From Candidatus Magasanikbacteria bacterium RIFOXYB2_FULL_38_10 (GTDB lineage Bacteria > Patescibacteriota > Patescibacteriia > Magasanikbacterales > UBA10003), in assembly GCA_001783145.1 (NCBI GenBank), contig MFQT01000011.1, positions 1-41,475 of the forward strand: a stretch of DNA of 41,475 nucleotides, written 5' to 3'. Both the position numbers and the translations under genes were made by a program. Below are positions 32,201-39,966 of the stretch, in pieces (within the stretch, counting starts at the first letter, position 1; every line of letters begins with the position of its first letter). Under the pieces are notes generated by a model, which did not search any database, was not told where the DNA came from, and saw only the letters and a program-made list of their open reading frames with translations.

Positions 32201-35072
32201 ATCTGACCTTAATTTGAGTATTTAAACAAACGTTTGTAGAATCATCCCAAAGCTGGGAAGGAGTGGGGCTGGGAACTTTGCCGCTTACACATTCCTCCAC
32301 TACCCTTGGCACAACAGGCAATTGACCGGTGCTAAAAGACCAGGCAAACATTGAAGATTTAAGGCCGGTTTCTTCCGGACAAGCTGCGGTTGCATCTATA
32401 CAGGAACCACCGTCACAACATTTTTGTCCATCTCCGCAGATTTCATTTAATTTTTTACCGGCGCTTATTTCTTCTTTACAATTTTGAACTTTAAAGTTTA
32501 TTGAGTTACGGCTATAAAGATTTTTTTCATTAGACCAGACTTTGATTTTACCGGTTTTGACACCTATAGGAACAGCATCTATTATTTTTAAATTTTCCCA
32601 AATTCTGGGAGAAACCGCATTGGAAAAACTACTGGTGACATTCTGCCAATACTCCACCGCTCCATTATTTGCCGCAGGACCAAAACCCTCACCTTGCAAG
32701 GTAATAATTGTACTTATCGGCCCATTATTAGGGCTGACACTACAAAGACCGGGCTGAAGAGGATTTTTATTAATTGTAAATTTTTGCCAATTGCTGGTAA
32801 AGACAGCCGAACCGGAACCTGTTCTTACCTGAACATAATAATCGGCTGTACTTACCCCGTCCATAGCGGAAGAAAGAGCAGCTGGAACTTTTACAATCAC
32901 TTGAGTAGGCTTCCAAGAATTAGAACAGTAACTTGGCGGCAAATCGGCTAAAATTCTTGTCTCGTTTTCATCTGCAGGATTAACCTTAAAAACAACCGAA
33001 CCGGATTCTCCAAAATTGGCTCCGGAAATAGTTAGATAAGTACCAACAGGACCATTTTCCGGATCTATTGAATCAATACGCGGCACCAAATTTTGCGCTA
33101 CGGATTTTATAGTAAAGGGTACAGAATTACTAACCTTGTTTTCAAAGGTGTTGACAGAAATAGAAAGCGTCTGACCAGGCATTTGCGGAACTTTAGTTGT
33201 AATTCTCTGTCCGTTAGCTTGCCAATCTACAATGCTATTGCCGTTAATAGGTAAATAAGAAAAATTTACTTTACCAATCTTAACACCAAAATTTTCCCCG
33301 GCCAAAGTTACATTATTAAAAGGCGCTTCGGTAGCAGGGCTTACACAAATTAAACCTGGCAAAACTTCGGCTGTAGCGGAAAAAATTCCTTTAAACCCCC
33401 AATCCGTATCATCGGTTTTGTCAAAATGACCCAAATCCGCCCCGCCACTATAACCGGTTGTTCTAATTTCAATGATTCCGCTGGTATTACCGATTGGAAC
33501 TCTTGCCACAACAGAATTATTATTCCAAGTTGGGTTGTTTCCGGTTAAGGGACAGGCCACCGCCGGCGCCGGAATATTGTTTAATAAAATTTGGCCTTCG
33601 GAAGAGCCGAAATTTAAGCCTTTTAAAGTAATCAAACTGCCCGCTCCTGCCTGCAGAGGGGCCACATTTAAAATCTTAGGACGGATTAAACACTGGTGTG
33701 TAGTTAAATCGCAATACCCGCCGGCGCAACTAAAATTGGTATAGCACCTTTGTCCCGCGCAGGCGCCGCATTCACTATTTAATCCGCAATCCGGTGTTAT
33801 TCCATCGGCGCTATGCGCCTCTTCCTCTTTTTTATCAGTATCTAAATTTCCGTTAAAACAATAAGAGGGAATTATTTTGATATTTTGTATGGTAGAGGTT
33901 GTGCGATGATTGTCTAAATCATAAGCTCTGGCCGCCAAGGTGGCTGTTTCCGCTTTTTCAAAATTTGTTAAATGCGGAATCCACAAATTAAATTCCCTGG
34001 AACCATTGGCCTCAAAAGGATTAATTGTTAGTTGGGCAATAGTACTAATAACTTGATTTTGTTTGGTGATAAAATCAAGTTGTTTAACTCCGGAATCATC
34101 AGAGTAATTAGCGCTAATTGTAGTGGCGCGATTGTCCCCCACTATCGCCCAAAGACCAGGCAAAACCATTTCCACACCTGGCGCCGCGGCATCATATTTA
34201 TCACCGGTAGTAAAAGTGCTAACGCAAACATGATTAACACAATCTAAATCCGCACCGCCGGAACTTTTGATACTGGGGCTTAAAGTGACGCGATAAAGAG
34301 TATTAGTGGCAAAACAATCAGTAGCGGGATTGCCCGATCCGCAATTTCCCTGCGGATGAAAAGCTACCGAGCTGTCACTTAAAAATTCAAAAAATCCCGG
34401 ATAATTATCAGTATCATAGGTTCCGTCCGGCAACTGTTTAACAATGGAAACGGTACTGGAGTTAATGGTTGTTCTGTTTACTCCCGCACTGCCAAAACCA
34501 TTAAAAAATCCAATATTTACAACCACATTATATAAAGGAAGAGAGCCTTGCGGAATAACGGAAGCAAAAAAAGTATTTCCACCCACGGGGCAGATGATTG
34601 GATCAGCGCAAAAAGGCGGCGCACAAATTGGATCTGACGGATTAGTTAAACAATTAACACAGGCCTCTGGATTTTGAGTACAAAAATCATCAATAATGGA
34701 ATTGGTTAATCTGGTAATGACGAATTGGGCGATGGAAAAAGCCGATAAAATTATTACCAATCCTATTACGGCATTTTTGATTATTGTTTTGGCTTCTTCC
34801 AATTTTTTTTCATTGCCTTCCGAGGTCATATATATAAAACCGCCATAAAGAAGAAAGCCCAAGGCCACAATTCCTAAAAGACCAAGGGCTACTCTGATTA
34901 TTTTGGCCACAATTATTCTAATATCAGTATTAACCAAACCGGTATACTGGCCAAATTCTATGCCGGTATTAATCTGAGCCAAAGCCGGCAAAGCAACAAA
35001 AAGACCCAGGGCTAAAAAACCCAATACGAAAAGTTTTATTTTAAAATTTTTATTTTTCTTTAGCCAAAGCAT
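26286..35072 (-). CDS. Giant multidomain surface protein (2928 aa) with pilin-like N-terminus
   Basis: The first 125 residues are the CPR pilin-like module: a signal-type helix ending A-L-A-Q, I-N-T-G-I-E-F-G, and two further helices around Y-M-T-S-E-G-N-E-K-K-L, like TrbC/VirB2 pilins. A very long outer part follows. There are four IPT/TIG-type Ig domains (starting near 462, 572, 662 and 772), Ig-like Big_5-type domains (near 920, 1207 and 1657), Cys-rich C-G-D-G / E-x-C-D repeats (about 1424-1580), and a LamG/concanavalin-like domain (about 2370-2610, starting L-I-G-R-W-T-F-D and ending L-D-D-A-R-I-Y-N-R-A-L). A second Cys-rich repeat block reaches the C-terminus. It is most likely a cell-surface adhesin or fibre. 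It lies 7 nt after its shorter paralogue, in the same transcript. Confidence 0.9.
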   Translation of the reverse strand: MLWLKKNKNFKIKLFVLGFLALGLFVALPALAQINTGIEFGQYTGLVNTDIRIIVAKIIRVALGLLGIVALGFLLYGGFIYMTSEGNEKKLEEAKTIIKNAVIGLVIILSAFSIAQFVITRLTNSIIDDFCTQNPEACVNCLTNPSDPICAPPFCADPIICPVGGNTFFASVIPQGSLPLYNVVVNIGFFNGFGSAGVNRTTINSSTVSIVKQLPDGTYDTDNYPGFFEFLSDSSVAFHPQGNCGSGNPATDCFATNTLYRVTLSPSIKSSGGADLDCVNHVCVSTFTTGDKYDAAAPGVEMVLPGLWAIVGDNRATTISANYSDDSGVKQLDFITKQNQVISTIAQLTINPFEANGSREFNLWIPHLTNFEKAETATLAARAYDLDNHRTTSTIQNIKIIPSYCFNGNLDTDKKEEEAHSADGITPDCGLNSECGACAGQRCYTNFSCAGGYCDLTTHQCLIRPKILNVAPLQAGAGSLITLKGLNFGSSEGQILLNNIPAPAVACPLTGNNPTWNNNSVVARVPIGNTSGIIEIRTTGYSGGADLGHFDKTDDTDWGFKGIFSATAEVLPGLICVSPATEAPFNNVTLAGENFGVKIGKVNFSYLPINGNSIVDWQANGQRITTKVPQMPGQTLSISVNTFENKVSNSVPFTIKSVAQNLVPRIDSIDPENGPVGTYLTISGANFGESGSVVFKVNPADENETRILADLPPSYCSNSWKPTQVIVKVPAALSSAMDGVSTADYYVQVRTGSGSAVFTSNWQKFTINKNPLQPGLCSVSPNNGPISTIITLQGEGFGPAANNGAVEYWQNVTSSFSNAVSPRIWENLKIIDAVPIGVKTGKIKVWSNEKNLYSRNSINFKVQNCKEEISAGKKLNEICGDGQKCCDGGSCIDATAACPEETGLKSSMFAWSFSTGQLPVVPRVVEECVSGKVPSPTPSQLWDDSTNVCLNTQIKVRFTSLIKQSTIIKGNSFIIQKCTGGTCPASGWVEEIGGNLSFELSDGTLDPGSGGYDTIIFSPDSGLLNQNTWYRVVLTTQIKSFVPTDSLLEKEMLPSPTGICPTVGGSSASYCFNFKTKNSTELCKLGSAVVIPHLFTAKDFNTLYYPGTKILYNVSAVASDNKCWLIDANAYNWQWNAGFNVGDTSIYASITNDKWPAGDPNVGRGKPNQDLTTLDKITPVSGEKVWVKTESGGSSIRDNAILYVFPSKPKIISYKPICNTACINSSIEVKFDIRVKGVEQNLQIYQCPDENCNVQTNNLLGSVVNSSDCNQEVGANKACRNFNISLAPLGTNLLPNTYYRIKLSAKNNVKSEGGVPLADEDLNYNCGGGNYCAFSWTFRTKNDSNVCRIERVKISPATSTVYWIGSQSALVSSAFGTPDNCLAEGQQLNAFAYNWSWQSQNSNVAFVSNYDLGVRRGGSSALTNYCGDGAIQSNALETCDNNTANCSTDCQILPRLKLGTSACFNRTDPNCCGNGGPYSTPEKNEECDLGAENGLPGSTCTAGCLFTTANPISLAHCVATIGGSSTTKESRCLNQYRAVPVCGNGVIENNEECDGGANCANNCLLTTGFETALGNGLIDPLQYATAIGQGTPDSNKHQKTQIYADTEGKRGVADFVLQCGYTPVDSSCPLGDADKGAGKNSCCYERPAVVEDVDTLPRNGLQTNICPNALLSVKFDQPMEENSFTSTTLGYFNIALAKTTSTPNCAQGTYLLGQKEEEPHNFWQKIKFAARRFFGRPVQAEYFCAGDIIYDLKIREISTVIGGVNATTTQAILELKQPLAENTNYRLVVFKESRNIEGVRMQNTRIIDFKTAGNLCKIDHLSLDPAVQIFTRKDETHQFNAKPQFVAPGTSLVQELMPMPGAYNWEYGWIDGDFPPPDIIGITSINDSADVKALGKNGDTAIGAFTRITEDTSRDTTVGRVFSATGTISVFLCENPWPSFNPYSPGLGLGYFDALDNKNAISEGNGWTNFKLLYCRDTGKSNDIADDLGALNLNTPLYHQTGGHQDSSGIFKEFFFTFANSVNRDSIGLRVYPNPNYLSTKDWYNSQPWIPKGSTNAVRIGSDDHVYQALQEGRTYYVNGLNISLDNKIYSNVYVFSFSDNPSSETLNVVTQLLNNFTLNVNFTGKARLAQINRDFVRFKDLKAVSEKLAGYYATKGFFPKLTESTEYGTFLPSYTNSKWKSWQLLSNSLGFGMPIDPLNNFYECGNSEVFADGENLGPYNADTCWNEANSTFICPGGSHVYQYQTIAGASSVIKADLEIVSGLTWARNLNDFLNIKLCSLNKNVCKTDTDCLPGGGNCSISGVDFQLYNSCNNVIQTAQTQCGVCTPGETRLVSCLPVNDPLTSADESKYPGQKLEKCKTDCLGWDSDVSSLIGRWTFDTADVSGNTILDKSGYGNNGKLINTAEFLQGKISNAIKFPAPVSNPPYITIPANNQSIKDFQNNGSFTFALWFNISNYPADSTAKFLISNFRGGYPGSGVYIAIRGKKIMASIRNQPTDSSKCTGSGNASGCAPNTEIGFPSSQPDLNKDQWYHLAVAGDWDGIHSSTTLFLDGQKISQVVNGYRVKASGDSLALNNSLTSNPEHYFEGLLDDARIYNRALTGEEISFIYTHTSSQTGSCVSAGFCGDGIENGPEICDDGFNNGKYGYCKADCTLNTANKCGDQYFTKGNEVCDSSAFKYEIFTSGPLSFYLWAQKENNFSEIDSSNKGWCDNDNLYFCSSSNECPTGGNCIRSGAKYNTVKEGSCAYDCQGRDYCGDGLINPVYEECEASETCQIGSCSGGLSVNKYCEKDQDCQSGQCENYQPGKKYCQMTNEVKSVKQASATGWPYYVDNTSATKNFSNDSCSWDNNSLDLAYFSSPDISCLPFKAPELPVYLANCGIDSDNDGNYKDQGEECDFGPANGDACVPQQGAPSCTYCAFGCKIMTISQ

Positions 35073-35079
35073 AGACTAT

Positions 35080-37053
35080 TTAAGGATTGTGAGGCGCGGG
35101 AACCAAAGGACAGGGTTCTCCCATTGAACAATAACCTTCATAATTGGTATTTTGTAAATCAAAACAGCTGGGGGTGTTATCATTTAATTTATTGGATTCG
35201 GAGATATCCCCAACCACGCACCTGGGACTATTTTGCAATACCGCAGGATAAAAACAATTTTGATAAATATCGTTTAATAAAGATGGCGCAAAGGGATAAT
35301 AAATTGCACTTTCCGTATCAGCCGGGGCAGTGGGAGATTTTTGCCAAAAATCACCATGCGCAATTTCCGCAGTTGTCCTAACGGCTTTTTGAGTTGGCAA
35401 AATCACTTTTTGGCCCAAAGCATCATAAGAAGTCCCAAAATAAGTATAGTTAATATTAAAATCCTTATTGGTCTTTAAGACAATTTCTTTAAAACTTCCT
35501 ATGGCCATTGGTTTATCAAAAGCCATATTTAAAGGCGCGGCAACATCAATTTTTTCCGCCAAAGAACCAGGTGTGATAACGGTTAACTTGGGAGCTGTAG
35601 TATCTAAAATTGCCGAAGTTAAAAATCTCCAAGAAAAATCATCCAGGATTTTTCCACTGGCCGCCTGCCATTGGTTTAATGTTTTAACTCCCGGCTCCAA
35701 AACAATTTTATTCTGCCCATTTATTCTTAACTCGCCGCCGCCATTTAAAGAATTGCCAGCCATATCCACCACTCCATCATAAAAATTGGCGGTAATTTGG
35801 GCTTGTGGTTTGTTAGAAGAATCAACACTAGCCGATTTTACCGTAGCCAAAATTTGTTTATCTCCAGGCAAACAATAAATTGTTTGACCGCAAGGATTAT
35901 GGCCGCACTCATCAGCTGTTTTAAATTCCACCGTACGATATTGATTAGTAATTTTAAAATTACCGGAAATTAAAGGCTTGGTTCCTTCATCAATAGCCAA
36001 ATTAATATTTTGAAAATTTTTAGTTGGATCGCCGGAAGCTAATTCAAAAAAGCCGCTGGCCGATAAAGGATCAACCGGTTCGTTAAAATTTATCTGTACC
36101 ATTATATTGCGAGCGTACTTATCTAAAGAAGGAGTGGGAATAATGCTTTCTATTTGCGGTGGAGTCAAGTCCGCAACCGTGCTGACAGTAAAGCCCCAAG
36201 AATAAGCACCGATAGCTCCAAAAGCCGAACTGCCATCAGCCAATTTAACAGCATCGGTTAATTTAACGGTATAATTGGTATCTTGCAAAGCAGAACCCAG
36301 TAAAACTTTGGGTTTAAAAATAAAAGTCCTTTTATCAACAGATAAAAAAACATCAAATTGATTGGGTGCCATAGCGGCGCTTTCTCCTCCAGTTGTGGGA
36401 TAAATCTTAAAGGCGGCGGAGGGACGATCATTATTTCCGCCTCCCAAAGTATCGCCAAATTGACCATTGTTATTACTATCTTGGATTAAACTGCCGGCCA
36501 AAATATCATATTTAAAAGTAATCACGATTTTGGTATTTCTGGGGATACCCATGGCTCCTCGTCCCGGGTAATGGCTTTCTATGACCGATCCTAAAAATCC
36601 GCAATCGGCGCAGACTGTTTCTCCGCCTATTGGCGGCGTTGTTTCTCCAGTTGGACCGGCCTGATATTCATTTAACAACGTATTAAGAACAAACTGCACA
36701 ATGGCCAAGGCCGAAAGAATAATGGCTAGGCCAATAGCCATATTTTTTAAAATCGCTTTGGCGGTTTCCAATTTTTTTTCATTGCCCTCGGAGGTCATAT
36801 ACATATAGCCGCCGTACAAAGTAAAACCCACAGCTATAATTCCCAAAACTCCAAAAAATACCCTGATTATTTTAGCAATGATAATCCGAACATCGGTTTG
36901 CGCCAATCCGGTATAGGCGCCAAATTCTATGCCTGTATTAACTTGCGCCAAAGAAAAAGAAGGGGCAAAAACAAAAAGAACCGCCAACAAAAACACAAGA
37001 ACTAAGGCGGTTCTTTTTAAAAACTTACTAATTGTAAATTTAAAATCCTCCAT
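35080..37053 (-). CDS. Pilin-like surface protein with Ig-like domains (657 aa)
   Basis: The N-terminal 130 residues match the giant neighbour almost position by position (V-N-T-G-I-E-F-G-A-Y-T-G-L; Y-M-T-S-E-G-N-E-K-K-L-E), so the two are tandem paralogues. The rest has a Cys-x-x-C near 145, then Big_5-type Ig-like domains with the usual P-x-x-x-A-R-N / V-Q-I-N-F-N-E-P-V-D pattern, and a short Cys-rich tail. It is probably exported and anchored by the N-terminal helices. A 9-bp palindrome sits 5 nt before its ATG. It probably forms a complex with the giant protein; that is inferred from shared modules and shared transcript only. Confidence 0.88.
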   Translation of the reverse strand: MEDFKFTISKFLKRTALVLVFLLAVLFVFAPSFSLAQVNTGIEFGAYTGLAQTDVRIIIAKIIRVFFGVLGIIAVGFTLYGGYMYMTSEGNEKKLETAKAILKNMAIGLAIILSALAIVQFVLNTLLNEYQAGPTGETTPPIGGETVCADCGFLGSVIESHYPGRGAMGIPRNTKIVITFKYDILAGSLIQDSNNNGQFGDTLGGGNNDRPSAAFKIYPTTGGESAAMAPNQFDVFLSVDKRTFIFKPKVLLGSALQDTNYTVKLTDAVKLADGSSAFGAIGAYSWGFTVSTVADLTPPQIESIIPTPSLDKYARNIMVQINFNEPVDPLSASGFFELASGDPTKNFQNINLAIDEGTKPLISGNFKITNQYRTVEFKTADECGHNPCGQTIYCLPGDKQILATVKSASVDSSNKPQAQITANFYDGVVDMAGNSLNGGGELRINGQNKIVLEPGVKTLNQWQAASGKILDDFSWRFLTSAILDTTAPKLTVITPGSLAEKIDVAAPLNMAFDKPMAIGSFKEIVLKTNKDFNINYTYFGTSYDALGQKVILPTQKAVRTTAEIAHGDFWQKSPTAPADTESAIYYPFAPSLLNDIYQNCFYPAVLQNSPRCVVGDISESNKLNDNTPSCFDLQNTNYEGYCSMGEPCPLVPAPHNP

Positions 37054-37057
37054 AAAA

Positions 37058-37079
37058 TCAATATTCTTGTGAATATTGA
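37058..37079 (-). promoter_or_regulatory. Palindrome just before the 657-aa gene
   Basis: TCAATATTC (37058-37066) and GAATATTGA (37071-37079) are perfect 9-bp arms with a 4-nt loop. On the minus strand it is followed by TTTT and then ATG 37053. It can be a terminator of yqeY, an operator, or both. Confidence 0.5.
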
Positions 37080-37111
37080 AAATTTATCGCCGGAAAACCT
37101 TTGGACCACCG

Positions 37112-37570
37112 TCAAACCAACTTTTTAGAAACCAATTCCTTTACTGTATTTCCCTCGGCTCGGCCGCCGGCTTTTTTCATTACCAAACCCATTACCTTGC
37201 CCAAATCTTTAGCTGTAGCAGATAATTCTTTTATTGCTTCATCAACCAATTTAGCCACTTCTTCTACTGTTAACTCAGCAGGCAAGTATTGCTCTAAAAC
37301 TATTATTTCTTCTTGCGCCTTTTCTAAAAGTTCTGTTCGATTGGCTTTGGCAAAATCAACTAAAGCATCTTTAAGTTGTTTGATTTGACGACGAATAATA
37401 GACAAAACTTCTTCTTCTGTCAATTCTACCTGAGGATTATTTTCCTTACCCCTTTTTTCTATAATGGCATTCTGCAAGGCAGTTTTAAGCATTCTTAAAA
37501 TAGAAAGACGACTTTCTTTATTTTTTAAAGCCACAACTGCATCTTGCTCAATTTTTTCTTTGGTATTCAT
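37112..37570 (-). CDS. yqeY: GatB/YqeY domain protein
   Basis: This is a 152-aa soluble helical protein whose whole length is the YqeY domain, related to the C-terminal tRNA-binding part of GatB. Motifs are R-L-S-I-L-R-M-L-K-T-A, I-I-R-R-Q-I-K-Q-x-x-D-A, E-Q-Y-L-P and the ending D-L-G-K-V-M-G-L-V-M-K-K. Freestanding YqeY has no agreed role; tRNA or amidotransferase assistance is assumed from GatB. It follows rpsU by 36 nt, a gene pairing (rpsU-yqeY) common in bacteria. Confidence 0.95.
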   Translation of the reverse strand: MNTKEKIEQDAVVALKNKESRLSILRMLKTALQNAIIEKRGKENNPQVELTEEEVLSIIRRQIKQLKDALVDFAKANRTELLEKAQEEIIVLEQYLPAELTVEEVAKLVDEAIKELSATAKDLGKVMGLVMKKAGGRAEGNTVKELVSKKLV

Positions 37571-37606
37571 GGCTATTCTTTTACTCCTCCCTTTGAGCTT
37601 TTGATT

Positions 37607-37855
37607 TTATCTTCTACCCTTAGGCTTTTCTTCTTTTAAACGGCCGATTTTCTTAAGATAGCCCAGAGTCTCTGTTCGGCGATTTTTTTCCAAAGCGGAT
37701 TTACGGCGCTGATTTTTATTCAAGTCCTTGGCAAAAAAACGGACTTTTTTGGCTTGCAAAATCTTTCCAGATTCCTTCATGCGATTCTGGAAACGACGCA
37801 TTAACGCTTCAAAACTTTCGCCTTTTTTTCTTTTGACTTCTGACACATTATTCAC
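37607..37855 (-). CDS. rpsU: Ribosomal protein bS21
   Basis: bS21 is a small 30S protein near the anti-SD end of 16S rRNA, assisting initiation. At 82 aa it is a little longer than the common 58-70 aa because of a basic C-terminal extension (E-K-P-K-G-R-R). The core V-K-R-K-K-G-E-S-F-E-A-L-M-R-R-F and K-R-R-like tail are present. It is one of the few genes outside the GC-rich block with a clear SD (GGGAGGTG 4 nt before ATG), notable since bS21 governs SD contacts. Confidence 0.95.
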   Translation of the reverse strand: MNNVSEVKRKKGESFEALMRRFQNRMKESGKILQAKKVRFFAKDLNKNQRRKSALEKNRRTETLGYLKKIGRLKEEKPKGRR

Positions 37856-37884
37856 CTCCCGGGTGTTAGCTTAATTATTAATTT

Positions 37885-37913
37885 ATTATATCTTATTTTG
37901 CCTAAACTAGCAA
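37885..37913 (-). promoter_or_regulatory. Promoter of rpsU-yqeY
   Basis: Minus strand: TTGCTA (37913-37908), 17-nt spacer, TATAAT (37890-37885). It overlaps the end of hisS. Moderate -35, perfect -10. Confidence 0.5.
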
Positions 37914-39239
37914 CATCTTTTTTTGAATCTCCGCCACGGCCTTATTAACATCAATTGTTTCCTGAACGCCCGACTCCATGTCGCGGATAATTACAGACCC
38001 GTCCTGTACTTCTTTTTGCCCCACAATTAAAGCATAACGCGCTCCTAATTTATCCGCCTGTTCCAATTGAGCTCTTAAACTGTTGCGGCAAAAAGCTTCA
38101 GCCACTTTGATTCCCGAATGCTTGAATTTTTCAAATAAAGTAAAAGCTTTGCGACGAGCCTGTTCCCCAAGCTGAGCAATAAAAATTTCGGCTTTAAAAG
38201 TTTCAGGTACTATGCGACCGGCTTCTTTTATTTTATTAACCGCGCGCTCTACTCCATGAGCAAAACCGCAAGCCGGCACAGGTTTTCCACCCAAGGCTTC
38301 GGAAAGCAAATCATAACGTCCCCCACCGCCCAGGGCTGATTGGGAACCCTCATCTTCACCCGTGGAATAAATTTCAAAAACCGTTCTAGTATAATAATCC
38401 AACCCGCGCACCAAATTATGATTTAAAAAGTAAGGCAAGCCCAATTCATCCAAATACTCCAAAACGCTCATAAAATGATTGCGGCAATCATCGCATAAAA
38501 AATCAATCATCTGGGGAGCGCCTTCTTTAATTGAAATACAACCTGGCTCTTTGCAATCTAAAAGACGCAGGGGATTTTTTTGCATTCTTTTTTTACAAGT
38601 CTCGCAAATTTTGGAACGATGGGTTTTATAATACTGCACTAATTCATTTTTGTAATTTTCACGACAAACTTGACAGCCCAAACTATTTATTTGAATAGAA
38701 GCATTAACACCCATCTCCGCATAAAAATTGTAAGCAATCATTATGATCATGGCATCGGCCACAGGACCGTCTTCTCCTAAAATCTCAAATCCAAATTGAT
38801 GAAATTGGCGGTAGCGACCAGATTGCGGACGCTCATGTCTAAACATTGGACCCCAATACCAAGCCTTGATAGGTTGGGGTAAATTCCACATACCATGATT
38901 TAGAAAGGCGCGCATGATAGAAGCGGTAGCTTCTGGACGTAAAGCCAATTTTTGACCGTCCAAATCTTCAAAAATGTACATTTCTTTTTCTACAATATCT
39001 GTTTCTTTGCCGATAGAACGGGAAAAAAGTGTAGCCTCTTCTAAAAGAGGTGTATCTATTTTTTCAAAACCATAGGTTTTGGCCAAAGCACGGACTTTAT
39101 CAAAAACCAGCCACCAGTAACCTTGATCGGATGGCAAAATATCTTTCATGCCACGCAAGGGTTGCGGAGTCTGAATGGTTTTTTTAATCGGCTCCGCTGT
39201 CGCTTCCTTATTATTTTTCTCTACTTTTTTTTCTTTCAT
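37902..39239 (-). CDS. hisS: Histidyl-tRNA synthetase
   Basis: It charges tRNA-His with histidine. The 445-aa class II synthetase has a short Lys-rich N-terminal extension, motif 1 (L-R-G-M-K-D-I-L-P), motif 2 (R-H-E-R-P-Q-S-G-R-Y-R-Q-F-H-Q), the HisA signature G-L-D-Y-Y-T-R-T-V-F-E, the A-L-G-G-G-G-R-Y-D loop, and an anticodon-binding C-domain. The insertion between motifs 2 and 3 has four Cys pairs (G-C-Q-V-C, C-E-T-C, D-C-K-E-P-G-C, C-D-D-C), suggesting bound zinc where enterobacterial HisRS has none. It starts 11 nt after lepB. Confidence 0.97.
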   Translation of the reverse strand: MKEKKVEKNNKEATAEPIKKTIQTPQPLRGMKDILPSDQGYWWLVFDKVRALAKTYGFEKIDTPLLEEATLFSRSIGKETDIVEKEMYIFEDLDGQKLALRPEATASIMRAFLNHGMWNLPQPIKAWYWGPMFRHERPQSGRYRQFHQFGFEILGEDGPVADAMIIMIAYNFYAEMGVNASIQINSLGCQVCRENYKNELVQYYKTHRSKICETCKKRMQKNPLRLLDCKEPGCISIKEGAPQMIDFLCDDCRNHFMSVLEYLDELGLPYFLNHNLVRGLDYYTRTVFEIYSTGEDEGSQSALGGGGRYDLLSEALGGKPVPACGFAHGVERAVNKIKEAGRIVPETFKAEIFIAQLGEQARRKAFTLFEKFKHSGIKVAEAFCRNSLRAQLEQADKLGARYALIVGQKEVQDGSVIIRDMESGVQETIDVNKAVAEIQKKMLLV

Positions 39240-39250
39240 ATGGATAAAGA

Positions 39251-39877
39251 TTAATTACCGTAAGAAGGGGTGTTAAAAATTTGGGCGCGACTCAAAGGAA
39301 GCCCGCGCAAAATAACTCTGCCCACAATTTCGTTTTGATCAATCGGACCAAAAAAACGCGAATCAAAACTGGAATTGCGATTATCTCCCAACACAAAAAA
39401 ATGATTGGCATCTAAATTATAAATAACATCGGGTTTATTCTGTAATCCGGCGGGCAGATAATTTTCTTTTAAAACCAAGCCGTCCGGATTTTGATCATTA
39501 TAAATAATTACCTGGCCGTCTTTAATTTTTACTCTTTCGCCAGGCAAGCCAATAATGCGTTTTAAAAAATATTCGCTCCTATTGCCTGGATAATGAAAAA
39601 CTACAATTTCCCCCCTTTGCGGTGTGCGCAAACGATAGCTTAATTCATCAATGATTAAATATTCCTTATCAAAAAAGTTTGGTTCCATGGAAGCACCTTT
39701 GACATAAAAAGGTTTGAACAAAAAATAGCGCACTAAAAAAATTGTCACGATAGCAAAAAAACCCAGTTTGATTATTTCCAGGATAAATAATTTTATGTTG
39801 CTTTGAGGAGTAAGGGTTTCTTCTTGCTGTTTTTTAAACCAATTAGCCGGATTAAATCTTTGCCAAAATTTATTCAT
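39251..39877 (-). CDS. lepB: Signal peptidase I
   Basis: It cleaves signal peptides from exported proteins at the membrane outer face. The 208-aa product has one N-terminal transmembrane helix (about 32-52), the catalytic Ser in K-G-A-S-M-E-P, the general-base Lys in F-L-K-R-I-I-G-L-P-G-E, and the conserved V-L-G-D-N-R-N-S-S-F-D-S-R box. A Gln/Lys-rich cytoplasmic tail precedes the helix. A single-helix form is usual in Gram-positive-type cells. Its promoter lies inside the 3' end of the truncated reverse transcriptase frame. Confidence 0.96.
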   Translation of the reverse strand: MNKFWQRFNPANWFKKQQEETLTPQSNIKLFILEIIKLGFFAIVTIFLVRYFLFKPFYVKGASMEPNFFDKEYLIIDELSYRLRTPQRGEIVVFHYPGNRSEYFLKRIIGLPGERVKIKDGQVIIYNDQNPDGLVLKENYLPAGLQNKPDVIYNLDANHFFVLGDNRNSSFDSRFFGPIDQNEIVGRVILRGLPLSRAQIFNTPSYGN

Positions 39878-39937
39878 GTTTTTAATTAGGTAAAAGAAAA
39901 ATTAGGTGTTTTTTGAGCAGCCTTATTTACTGAAGAC

Positions 39938-39966
39938 ATTGTAGTCTAATTTAAGAGAAAAAGCAA
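39938..39966 (-). promoter_or_regulatory. Candidate lepB promoter
   Basis: Minus strand: TTGCTT (39966-39961), 17-nt spacer, TACAAT (39943-39938). The predicted leader is about 54 nt. It overlaps the 3' tail of the truncated RT frame. Confidence 0.45.

Noticed and set aside
27910-34677. Plus-strand frames across the giant surface gene
   Set aside because: They are scattered short shadows without start signals, antisense to continuous domain-rich coding.
26286-35072. DGR variable region in the giant surface protein
   Set aside because: Its C-terminus is Cys-rich and shows no similarity to the template repeat.
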